Positions 34,749-42,841 of a stretch of 63,422 bases of DNA are shown here, piece after piece. Numbering within the stretch: position 1 is the stretch's first letter; each line of letters begins with the position of its first letter. The DNA comes from Bacteroidota bacterium (lineage in GTDB: Bacteria; Bacteroidota; Bacteroidia; Flavobacteriales; BACL11). The stretch lies in the NCBI GenBank assembly GCA_028408365.1, contig JAOOLD010000009.1, positions 1 to 63,422 of the forward strand, read 5' to 3'. The notes below the pieces were generated by a model. That model saw only the letters and a list, made by a program, of their open reading frames with translations, made no database searches and was not told where the DNA came from. A program made the translations under genes and the position numbers.

Positions 34749-34812
34749 CAAAATTATATATTATTTAGAATAAATCTAAATAAATAGAAACATTTTTTAT
34801 TTATTCTAAATA
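34749..34812 (-). promoter_or_regulatory. Promoter and operator of DUF4856/imelysin transcript
   Basis: -7 box TAATTTTG (34756-34749, minus) ends 22 bases before the ATG. Upstream is a perfect 14-base inverted repeat, TATTTAGAATAAAT (34762-34775) and ATTTATTCTAAATA (34799-34812), centres 37 bases apart. Within it the minus strand carries AATAAATAAA, also present in the AraC/hmuY control region. Confidence 0.5.
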
Positions 34813-34879
34813 GATGTAATAAATTTAAGCATGGCCAGAACAAAATAAGAACTAAATATTAAGTAATAAGAATAATTTA

Positions 34880-35827
34880 TTAAGGAATTAATTCCTCCAA
34901 CTCAAACTTTGGGTATCCTTTCAAGCCTTGACTGTTGTAAAAATCAATGAATCTCATTTTATAGTATTTTCCTTCAAAGTCTCTAATAACAAAATTGATA
35001 TTATCTTTTACTGAGTAAAGATTAGTTTCAAAATTAAATTCTTTCCAATTATATCCAATTATATCCCTTTGGGATAAAAATTGATAGTCAGATAAACTCG
35101 AGTAATTGATTTGATTAAAATCGTTAATGGTATCTACAGCTACTTGAATTGTTTTATCATTAATTAATACACCAGTCACTAGATACTCTATCTGTGGATT
35201 TGTAAATAGCCTTGTGTATTGGGTAAATAATAAATCCCAGCTATTAATTTCTGGTGAGATATTTACAACCTTTAATGAGCTAAAAGAAAATGGAGTAAAT
35301 AACTTATTTTGGTCCAGAGTGATATCTAAAATTGTATCATTGAATAACTCTATTTGTGAAGTCTTAACTCTAAAAAATGAGGTGTTAAGTTCTAAAAATT
35401 GAACTTTATATATTCCCATCGCACTTCCGTTTATATTTAGTCCTATATCAAGAATATATACTTTTGAGGTATCAATTGATTGAAAGGCTAAACTATCATG
35501 ATTTCCACTTGGAGCATCCCAACTCCATTGTGCATTTGCAATATCAACACTGTCATTAAAATTATAATCAGTTACCCATACTTTGGAAAAGTTAGCTGAA
35601 TTTAAAATTATTTTAAAATTAGAATCTAGCAAAATGCCTATATCCCACTCAGACTTAATATTCATAGATGAAATACTTGATTGACTCAAATCGTAAAAAA
35701 CTTGATTTTGATAATTAGGCTCTAATGGTATTGTTTCAATTAACAACTCTGAAGTAGGTGGATTTATTGGAATCTCGCCTGGATCGCAAGCACTAAAAAT
35801 TAGAATTATATAAAGAATACGTTTCAT
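34880..35827 (-). CDS. HmuY family heme-binding lipoprotein
   Basis: A 315-residue lipoprotein (lipobox FSAC, Cys14). HmuY-type blocks: SEWDIGILLDS, WDLLFTQYT, IGYNWKEF and KMRFIDFYNSQGLKGYPKFE. HmuY proteins capture heme and hand it to HmuR; the axial ligands (two His in P. gingivalis HmuY) cannot be assigned here. The start overlaps the end of the receptor gene by 4 bases. The following 152 bases hold the DUF4856 promoter, so this may be the last gene of the first transcript. Confidence 0.82.
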   Translation of the reverse strand: MKRILYIILIFSACDPGEIPINPPTSELLIETIPLEPNYQNQVFYDLSQSSISSMNIKSEWDIGILLDSNFKIILNSANFSKVWVTDYNFNDSVDIANAQWSWDAPSGNHDSLAFQSIDTSKVYILDIGLNINGSAMGIYKVQFLELNTSFFRVKTSQIELFNDTILDITLDQNKLFTPFSFSSLKVVNISPEINSWDLLFTQYTRLFTNPQIEYLVTGVLINDKTIQVAVDTINDFNQINYSSLSDYQFLSQRDIIGYNWKEFNFETNLYSVKDNINFVIRDFEGKYYKMRFIDFYNSQGLKGYPKFELEELIP

Positions 35828-38052
35828 AAAAATCTATAGTTAAGAGAAACAAAAAAAGATCTGCCATATGAAATGGACATACTTTCACTTTGTTGATGAA
35901 ATCCTTGTGAATTATTAGACATTCCAACGTCAGTAATATTGAAAAGGTTTTTGAAACCTAAAATAATTTTGAGTTTATTTTCATAATATTTTTTTGAGAA
36001 ACTCAAATCAAGCAACTGATAAGAATCTCTTTTGTTTTCAACAATTTCATTATCGGAATTTAGAGTTAAAAATTTTGACTTTCCTCTAATGGAAAATGAT
36101 AAAACTATTTCAGAATCAATCATTTCAGAGAAAAATGTAACAAAAGAACTGTTATCAACAGAGTAATAATAAGTATCATCTGCATTTACACTACTATTTA
36201 TTCCACTAAAGTTCAATTTGTTATCAATTGTTAATAAATCTTTTTTAAAGTTTAATTTAAAGGATCCTCCTCTAGTTTTATATCTACCAACATTCACATA
36301 TGTATATAAATTACCATTTTCAGCTAGAGTAATTAAGTTTTTTATATCATTATAATAAGTAAAAATTGAAACTGTGGTATTTGCTGAATTGTTATTTATA
36401 TTTTTACTCATTTCATAGCTAATATGATCAGATATTTCTGATTCTAAGTTTTGATTTCCTATAATATTATGATTGATATCAACAAACTCGAAATATAGCT
36501 CCTTTAATGTTGGTGACCTGAAGCCTTTTGCTAATGAAAGTCTTAATTTAACGTCATTAATTTCTGAAAGCAGATTAATTGATGGTATCAGAGGTACATC
36601 ATATTTGGAATTATATGAGTATCTGATTCCTGGCTTAATTCTTAAGTAATCTTTGACATTAATATCTAAATTAGAGAAAAAAGCGAAATCACTTAGGTTC
36701 TTTTCTCCACCGGTAATTCGTCTACCACTTGCAACTTCCATGTTTAAATTATATCCTAGTTCATATTTAAAGTTTTTATTTTTTTTAGATGCATAAGTTG
36801 CTCTATTAAAAAAATTGCTGAAACCAATAGTATCTTGCATAGACTGGTCATTGACTATTCTTTGATTAAGAGTTGTTAAGTCAACATAAAAGGTATTTTT
36901 TCTCCTTTTATAAGTGTCATATGAAACTAAAAAATTTGATTTATTATCGTCATTTAAAATATCAAAATTTAAAGAAGTAGAATTTCTCCAAGTTTTATAG
37001 AAATCATCAAATGCGTTAATATAATATGGTTGCCTTGGATATCCTTTGTTTGTTATCTCCTCAAAAAAGAAACTATTTTTTATTGTCATATTCACTGAAC
37101 CTAACTTTACAAAATCATTAAAGGTTATAAAATATTGCTCTTTTGGATTCCATTGTTGGTATCTTGAAGAATCGGCAATATTTTTTCTTGGGATAAAAGT
37201 AAATTTTTCAGATTTAGACCATCCGTCGAAATAGTTTCTTCCAACTAAAATTGAAAAATTGTTTATTCCTATCTTTCTCATATAATTGGAAGTGATATTA
37301 TATTTTCCTACTGACTCATAGTAGCTAGACAGCTTTAAGCTCTGATTTTGAGTTAAAGTTTTACTACTAATTAAATTAATTGTTCCTGCTAACGCATCAG
37401 TTCCATAATTAACTGATAAAGGCCCTTCAACTATTTCAATTCTTTCGATATTAGATAAATTAATGTGTCCAAGATCAATGTTACCACCTAATCTACCTAT
37501 GACAGGAACATTGTCTATAAGAATTTTTATATTCTGTCCCGAAAGACCTTGTATAGACAAACTACTGCCTAAAATATTATCATTATTAAGACTCAAAGAG
37601 GCATCCATCTTAACAACATCACTTAAATTAACAGCTGCTAATCTTTCTATTTTATGTTTATTTATCAAGTTAATACTATGAAATGATTGTGAAATATCAC
37701 TTTCAAAAATTTGACCAGTAACAACTGCTTGTTGCAGTTCATAATTTTTTTCTCTTAAATAAATGAAATTAGTATCTAATAATTTAACATTTTTTTCAAA
37801 CGCGAAATAACCAATATGCTTAGCTATGCATAAATATTCTTTATCCATTTGTAAAGAAGTTACATCTAAAAATCCATTTGATTCAGTAAAAGATGAAAGA
37901 ACTAGATTCTCATTTTCGTAAATATAAATATCGCAAGATTCAATTTTTTTTCCATTGATATCAGAAACAATTATAATCTGACTAGAGACTTTTTCAAAAG
38001 AAAAAAATAGAATTATGAAAAATAATTTTCTAAACAATTTTTTACTTAACAA
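35824..38052 (-). CDS. TonB-dependent receptor, HmuR-like
   Basis: A 742-residue receptor with signal peptide (ending VSSQ, about 25), a short regulatory domain, a plug domain (IERLAAVNLSDVVKMDASL, LSIQGLSGQNIKILIDNVPV, VEGPLSVNYGTDALAGTINLI) and a barrel ending in NYRFL. The plug closely follows heme/vitamin B12-type TonB receptors. It is flanked on both sides by HmuY-family genes, each overlapping, so a heme uptake (HmuYR) role is inferred. The start codon is a TTG, with no ATG available. Confidence 0.85.
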   Translation of the reverse strand: MLSKKLFRKLFFIILFFSFEKVSSQIIIVSDINGKKIESCDIYIYENENLVLSSFTESNGFLDVTSLQMDKEYLCIAKHIGYFAFEKNVKLLDTNFIYLREKNYELQQAVVTGQIFESDISQSFHSINLINKHKIERLAAVNLSDVVKMDASLSLNNDNILGSSLSIQGLSGQNIKILIDNVPVIGRLGGNIDLGHINLSNIERIEIVEGPLSVNYGTDALAGTINLISSKTLTQNQSLKLSSYYESVGKYNITSNYMRKIGINNFSILVGRNYFDGWSKSEKFTFIPRKNIADSSRYQQWNPKEQYFITFNDFVKLGSVNMTIKNSFFFEEITNKGYPRQPYYINAFDDFYKTWRNSTSLNFDILNDDNKSNFLVSYDTYKRRKNTFYVDLTTLNQRIVNDQSMQDTIGFSNFFNRATYASKKNKNFKYELGYNLNMEVASGRRITGGEKNLSDFAFFSNLDINVKDYLRIKPGIRYSYNSKYDVPLIPSINLLSEINDVKLRLSLAKGFRSPTLKELYFEFVDINHNIIGNQNLESEISDHISYEMSKNINNNSANTTVSIFTYYNDIKNLITLAENGNLYTYVNVGRYKTRGGSFKLNFKKDLLTIDNKLNFSGINSSVNADDTYYYSVDNSSFVTFFSEMIDSEIVLSFSIRGKSKFLTLNSDNEIVENKRDSYQLLDLSFSKKYYENKLKIILGFKNLFNITDVGMSNNSQGFHQQSESMSISYGRSFFVSLNYRFL

Positions 38053-39274
38053 TAAGCTTCTTGTGATGTATTGATTTATTTTCTAATAAAGAAATTGTAT
38101 AGACTCCAGACTTATAAGTATGAACTGGTAAATTAATAACTGAAAAATTATCCTTAATCTTTTGAGAAAAAATTAATTTACCTGAAATATCGTAAATATT
38201 GATTTGAGAATTTAAATCAAGTGTATTTGTCACAATATTTACGTTATCTGAGGCTGGGTTTGGATACACATTTATAGTTGATTTATTTTTATCATTTGTA
38301 GAAACAGAAGAATTAATTTGTGTAACATTGAAAGAAATCTTGCCTGTCGATGAGCCTTCAAACTCAGTGAAGTAAATTCTAAAAACATTGTTATCAAAAT
38401 CTTTTATAAAATAGCATCTGGAGTTATCAATGATATAAGAAAATGAGCCCATATCGAAGGTTTTCCAATCATAACCTATCTCATTTATTTCATACTCAAA
38501 ATTGTGATTCGCAAAATTAGTGTATGATGAAGGACTACCAATTTGTGACGCCTTCGCAACTTCGATGCCTTCATTGCAAAGTACACCAGTAACAGAATAT
38601 GGTTGATTCATAACTGGGGTGATATATTTTGTAAATGTAAAATGCCATTGGTCATCAGCTGGCTCTCTATCCAAAGTTTGATCTAAATCTATGTCATAAT
38701 ATACAAACTTTTTGTTTGAATAGTTGTTAGTATTAACTTGCTGGGTAATCAAGTTTGTTCCATCCAAATTTGCGTATTTAAAAAAATATACTCCTGCATC
38801 AAGCTTCTCAATCCAGAGCTTTTTCCAAATTCCATTAGTTGTTTTAATTATGTGTAAGGAATCTCCAACAACATTGTGAGTCAGCATATTATAAATACCC
38901 CACCCATAGTCAGGAAAAGCTGAAGAGTAGACATCAAATGCTCCTACTGACCAACCTGTGTCACTATTAAATTGAGGACTTGGTAATGTATTGATTGATA
39001 AATTATTAATTGAAGACCAACCACTAGTGTCAGTTGATGAATAAGTGTAAAGTTCCACTCCCTTACCATCATTGGTTCTAATAGAAGAATTAAAAGTACC
39101 TGTGCTGAACGCTAAATCCCATGAGTTGTTATCAACATTGGCAGTTTCACCGTTAACTAAATGATAAAAACTTTGATTAGAATAAGACTGTTGAAGATAT
39201 ACAGAATTATTTTGCGCAGAAGTGGTATTGATCAAAAAAAGGGTTACAATTATTATTTTTAGTCTGAAAATCAT
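38042..39274 (-). CDS. HmuY-domain protein with T9SS sorting domain
   Basis: A 410-residue secreted protein. Signal peptide ends TTSAQ. Two HmuY-like segments (NSWDLAFSTGTF and DDQWHFTFTKYI, IGYDWKTFDMGSF, FRIYFTEFEG) are followed by a type A T9SS sorting domain (INVYPNPASDNVNI to the terminal KKLIVK). The ATG at 39274 is used because the -7 box TATCTTTG (39293-39300) lies between it and the upstream TTG at 39307. It overlaps the receptor gene by 11 bases and is the first gene of the heme operon. A T9SS-exported HmuY beside a lipoprotein HmuY is uncommon. Confidence 0.8.
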   Translation of the reverse strand: MIFRLKIIIVTLFLINTTSAQNNSVYLQQSYSNQSFYHLVNGETANVDNNSWDLAFSTGTFNSSIRTNDGKGVELYTYSSTDTSGWSSINNLSINTLPSPQFNSDTGWSVGAFDVYSSAFPDYGWGIYNMLTHNVVGDSLHIIKTTNGIWKKLWIEKLDAGVYFFKYANLDGTNLITQQVNTNNYSNKKFVYYDIDLDQTLDREPADDQWHFTFTKYITPVMNQPYSVTGVLCNEGIEVAKASQIGSPSSYTNFANHNFEYEINEIGYDWKTFDMGSFSYIIDNSRCYFIKDFDNNVFRIYFTEFEGSSTGKISFNVTQINSSVSTNDKNKSTINVYPNPASDNVNIVTNTLDLNSQINIYDISGKLIFSQKIKDNFSVINLPVHTYKSGVYTISLLENKSIHHKKLIVK

Positions 39275-39292
39275 TTTTTTCAAAATTTTTTG

Positions 39293-39366
39293 CAAAGATA
39301 AAACCAATAAAATCAGAAAAAATAATAAATAAAGTTCATTTTTAATAAATAAAGTGCCTAGATTTG
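39293..39366. promoter_or_regulatory. Divergent promoters with AraC-type direct repeat
   Basis: Minus-strand -7 box TATCTTTG (39293-39300) serves the heme operon; plus-strand box TAGATTTG (39359-39366) serves the AraC gene. Between them TAATAAATAAAGT occurs twice in the same orientation (39323-39335 and 39343-39355) with a 20-base period, the geometry expected for an AraC-family dimer. The right copy ends 4 bases before the AraC -7 box. Confidence 0.6.
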
Positions 39367-39406
39367 CGAATCTTTTTTAAAGATATAAATAACAAAAAAA
39401 GTTCTT

Positions 39407-40273
39407 ATGAAAAAAAGTGAAAATTTTGATAAAAGTATCATAGAAAACGAAATGATATTACTTAAATATCAAAGTCTAACTGAAGACTCTATTTTTTTAA
39501 ATGAAGAGGGACCTACAGGTTATATCCAGTTTCATTTTGTAAATGATGGTATTTCAAAATTTAGGTTTAACAACAACTCTTATCAATTAGAAATCAAAAA
39601 AGGTAATTACTTAACTTTATATAACCCCGAAAGAGAACTTCCAATAGATATAGAAATAATTAATAAAGGAAGTGTAATTAGCATTGTGATTTCAATTTCT
39701 AGATTTCACAACCTGCTATCTTCTGAATCCTCCAACATAAAATTTTTAGATAATGATAATATCAACAAAAAACATTATAAGGAAGAAAAGATGTCAATAG
39801 GAATGCAAACTGTACTTAATCAGATTTTTAACTATAATAAAAAATCAACTACAAAAAAACTTTTCTTAAAATCGAAGTTGTATGAGCTAATTAGTCAAAT
39901 TTTTGATTCAAATAATGAGGTTTCAATAGATCAATGTCCTGTTTTTATAAATAGCGAATACTTCAAAAAAATAAGACTAGCAAAAGAAATATTAATTTCT
40001 AATTTTTCCTCTCCTCCAACTCTAGAAAAGTTATCTAATGAAGTTGAACTTAGTCTAAAAAAATTAAAAATTGGCTTTAAAGAAGTCTACGGCAAACCTG
40101 CATATCAGTATTTAATTGATTACAAATTAGAAATTGCTAAAAATATGATTACAAATGGTAAGTTGAATATAAATGAGATAAGTGATGAGTTGGGATATAA
40201 CAACGCAAGTCACTTCATTTCTTCGTTTAAGAAAAAATTCGGAATAACACCAAAATCATTTTTAAGTAGTTAG
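39407..40273 (+). CDS. AraC family regulator, PchR-like
   Basis: A 288-residue protein. The N-terminal part resembles siderophore-sensing PchR regulators; the C-terminal 100 residues form the two-helix-turn-helix AraC domain (LEKLSNEVELSLKKLKIGFK and NEISDELGYNNASHFISSFK, ending FGITPKSFL). It is transcribed away from the heme operon and shares its control region. Such regulators activate iron or siderophore uptake genes when bound to their ligand. It is the likely controller of the adjacent locus and of itself. Confidence 0.88.
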   Translation: MKKSENFDKSIIENEMILLKYQSLTEDSIFLNEEGPTGYIQFHFVNDGISKFRFNNNSYQLEIKKGNYLTLYNPERELPIDIEIINKGSVISIVISISRFHNLLSSESSNIKFLDNDNINKKHYKEEKMSIGMQTVLNQIFNYNKKSTTKKLFLKSKLYELISQIFDSNNEVSIDQCPVFINSEYFKKIRLAKEILISNFSSPPTLEKLSNEVELSLKKLKIGFKEVYGKPAYQYLIDYKLEIAKNMITNGKLNINEISDELGYNNASHFISSFKKKFGITPKSFLSS

Positions 40274-40312
40274 ATAGCAACTTATTTAAAAATTACTAAC
40301 TATGAGAAAGTT

Positions 40313-40549
40313 CTAAGCTTTCTTCCAGTCAAAGCAGAGCATTCCCTTACCTGACCTATCAGAATAGCTACAATCACTTTGTTGGTAGCTAGCACAGTTC
40401 AAGCAAGAAGATTCTTTACTTAAATTGATATTATGTTGATGATCATCACAAAAACTATTCATTTCTACTTCTGTGTTGTGTAAACCACATTCGAAATTGT
40501 CTGAAAGATTTGCACAGTTTAAGCATATATTTGCAGAGCCTATATTCAT
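40313..40549 (-). CDS. Small Cys/His-rich probable metal-binding protein
   Basis: A 78-residue protein with eight Cys in two similar halves: CLNCANL...CGLH...FCDDH and CLNCASYQQSDC...LCFDW. The repeated CLNCA motif looks like a duplicated Zn or Fe-S binding unit. No transmembrane segment or signal. It ends 40 bases from the AraC gene stop (convergent). Bacteroidota proteins with such Cys-rich halves are known to me only as hypothetical. Confidence 0.55.
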   Translation of the reverse strand: MNIGSANICLNCANLSDNFECGLHNTEVEMNSFCDDHQHNINLSKESSCLNCASYQQSDCSYSDRSGKGMLCFDWKKA

Positions 40550-40564
40550 AATTTTTTTTTTTTA

Positions 40565-40572
40565 CAAATTTA
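40565..40572 (-). promoter_or_regulatory. -7 box for the Cys-rich gene
   Basis: TAAATTTG on the minus strand, ending 15 bases before the ATG at 40549. The rest of this 98-base gap is AT-rich and includes a short TTTAGA/TCTAAA inverted repeat near 40620. Confidence 0.5.
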
Positions 40573-40647
40573 GTAATTATTTAGACAAAAAATTATGTAA
40601 CTAATTGATAATTATTAATTTAGAAGAAGTCTAAATAAAAATAAAAG

Positions 40648-42810
40648 TTATTGCAAAGCTAATTTTTTGTTGATAGTTCCTTGCTTTGTATTAATTTCTA
40701 AGAAGTATACAGCCTTTGTGTAATTCTCTAAGCTAATTTCTTTTGTATATGTTCCATCAAACTGATTGAGCTCCTCTTTGTATATCTCCTCTCCTACAAT
40801 ATTTCTTATCCTTAGTGTGATATCTTGCATATTAGCTGTTTTAAAGCTGATATTAAACACATCTCTTGAAGGGTTAGGATAGATATCTAAATCATTTATT
40901 ATCGTACTCTGTTCTAATCTAACTGATCCTGGCATAGTGAAGTATATAAATGATGTCCATGATGGTGCCTTATATGCTCCTCCATTGAGATCACACCATG
41001 TCCTTGACTTAGCTCTATATGATGTGCCTGGTACTAAGCCGTTCTTGTTCTTTGTATATGTCCCATATGGTACTCCTACTCCACCAATATTAAAGAATGA
41101 TGAACCAACAGTATCTACTCTACCTTGTAGTCTTGCAAAGCTGTATGCTCCATTACTATTATCCCAAGTAAAGGTTGCTTTAGTACTATTTGGTGTAGTA
41201 ACTGCTAGATTACCAACATTTGGACAATCAGCAAGTGTTGTGAAGTTAGGTCCACTCACCCATGGTGTATTACCTGTTGAACAGTACCATACTCTCATCT
41301 GCCATTCATAAGTCGTATTGGATGATAAGCCTAGTAATTGTTTGTCTGTTCTTGTTGTGCTATTACAAATACCTGTAACTGGGTCATAGCCTGTGGGTGA
41401 GCCCATGTTCTTCTGATTCCAGGCATTTGTTCCTACTTTTCTATACTTTATCCTTAGCTGGTCTACCCTGCAAGATGAACTATTCATATCATCAAAGGTA
41501 AGTGTTGCTCGATCATGTATCACATTACTAACACCAAGGCCAGTGATTGATGGTGAACTACAACTTACAGTATAAGTACAGCTTCCGTCATCAACTGTTG
41601 CAAGTGGATCATAATTAATAGCTAAAGAATCTGTGCAGCCGTTAAAAATACCTATTTGAATTGTATCAAATACATTGCAGCCTGCATCATCTTGTATATT
41701 AACGATATAATTACCTGTACAGAGATTGAATACATAGCTTTGAGTGGAACCATTTTGCCATGTAATTGTAAATGGAGGATTAGAGGTAACTACTGAAGTA
41801 ATAGCTATCCATCCATCGCAAGAACTTAAACTACTTGGGTCTGAAAAACCATATGAATATGAAAGATCACAATAAACACATGAACTATCATCTACAGTAG
41901 CTAGAGGGTCATAATTAACCGCATAATTATCTGTGCATCCTGAGATCAGAAAGTTTAAACTAATTCCTACAGGCCTATGGTCAGAAATAATATTATCATA
42001 TGTACTCCAACCTCCAACTAAATAATCATCTATACGAATAGTAGATACATTACTGTTAGTGAAGTAGTTAAAAAGCTCATTTGTTACTAATATATGATCA
42101 ATATCAGAAGGCCAATTTGGATATGACCAATTAGTAATTGATGAGTTGGATATATATAAATCAGCAAAATAGTAGTTTGTTGAGTCTAAAAATATATTTC
42201 TAAAAACATTATTAGCAAAAGGATCTTGCAACTCATCATTTAAATCTCCTAAAAAAATGACTCTAGAACTTTGTAGATTATTATCTATATAATTTTTAAT
42301 CATATTCATCGCTCTGTACCTTCTATTTTCTTCATCAGAAATATCATTAGTATCTAGTATACCATCGCCACAGCATTTTAAATGTGAGTTGATGATTTCA
42401 ATATTTTCTCCATTGTAGTTCAAAGAAATAACAATCGGAGCTCTTCCTGCAAAATTATAGGTCTGAGAAGAAAAAATAGTATATATGTTGTTAACAGCAA
42501 GATTTGATTTGTAAATAAAAGCCATTTTTCTACTACTACCAGAGCTACAATAGCCGCTATAGTTAGGTAACAGTGACAATAAATTATTGAAATCAGAGAC
42601 ATTCATTATTTCCTGCAAAGCAATAACATCAGCATCGAATGACTCAATAATTACAGCTACTGAATCTATTGTTTGTTGACCATTTTTTGGAAAATTTTCA
42701 ATGTTCCATGAAATAACATCCAAAGAATTTGATCCTCCAAAGGTTACATTAGAAAGATTTTGAGCATCAACTAAATTAAAAGAAATTATTAGAACTAAAA
42801 TTAATCTCAA
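40648..42810 (-). CDS. Secreted endonuclease/exonuclease/phosphatase with T9SS sorting domain
   Basis: A 720-residue exported protein. After a signal peptide, an EEP domain (about 25-285) shows DVISWNIENFP, VIALQEI, NSHLKCCGD, FLGDLNDE, DIDHILV and SDHRPVGISL, covering the catalytic Asn, Glu, Asp and His positions of metal-dependent nucleases. Two short GCTD..NYDPLATVDD.SC modules follow, then fibronectin-like domains and a type A sorting domain (DIYPNPSRD). It probably acts on extracellular DNA. The start is a TTG with no upstream ATG in frame. The preceding large gene shares the ATVDDGSC module. Confidence 0.82.
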   Translation of the reverse strand: MRLILVLIISFNLVDAQNLSNVTFGGSNSLDVISWNIENFPKNGQQTIDSVAVIIESFDADVIALQEIMNVSDFNNLLSLLPNYSGYCSSGSSRKMAFIYKSNLAVNNIYTIFSSQTYNFAGRAPIVISLNYNGENIEIINSHLKCCGDGILDTNDISDEENRRYRAMNMIKNYIDNNLQSSRVIFLGDLNDELQDPFANNVFRNIFLDSTNYYFADLYISNSSITNWSYPNWPSDIDHILVTNELFNYFTNSNVSTIRIDDYLVGGWSTYDNIISDHRPVGISLNFLISGCTDNYAVNYDPLATVDDSSCVYCDLSYSYGFSDPSSLSSCDGWIAITSVVTSNPPFTITWQNGSTQSYVFNLCTGNYIVNIQDDAGCNVFDTIQIGIFNGCTDSLAINYDPLATVDDGSCTYTVSCSSPSITGLGVSNVIHDRATLTFDDMNSSSCRVDQLRIKYRKVGTNAWNQKNMGSPTGYDPVTGICNSTTRTDKQLLGLSSNTTYEWQMRVWYCSTGNTPWVSGPNFTTLADCPNVGNLAVTTPNSTKATFTWDNSNGAYSFARLQGRVDTVGSSFFNIGGVGVPYGTYTKNKNGLVPGTSYRAKSRTWCDLNGGAYKAPSWTSFIYFTMPGSVRLEQSTIINDLDIYPNPSRDVFNISFKTANMQDITLRIRNIVGEEIYKEELNQFDGTYTKEISLENYTKAVYFLEINTKQGTINKKLALQ

Positions 42811-42841
42811 TATTTTAAAAGATATCTTTTCATAGTATTTA

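Noticed and set aside
40937-41311. Antisense 124-residue ORF inside the nuclease gene
   Set aside because: It is the complement of a fibronectin-like and sorting region of a well-supported gene; composition is that of a shadow frame.
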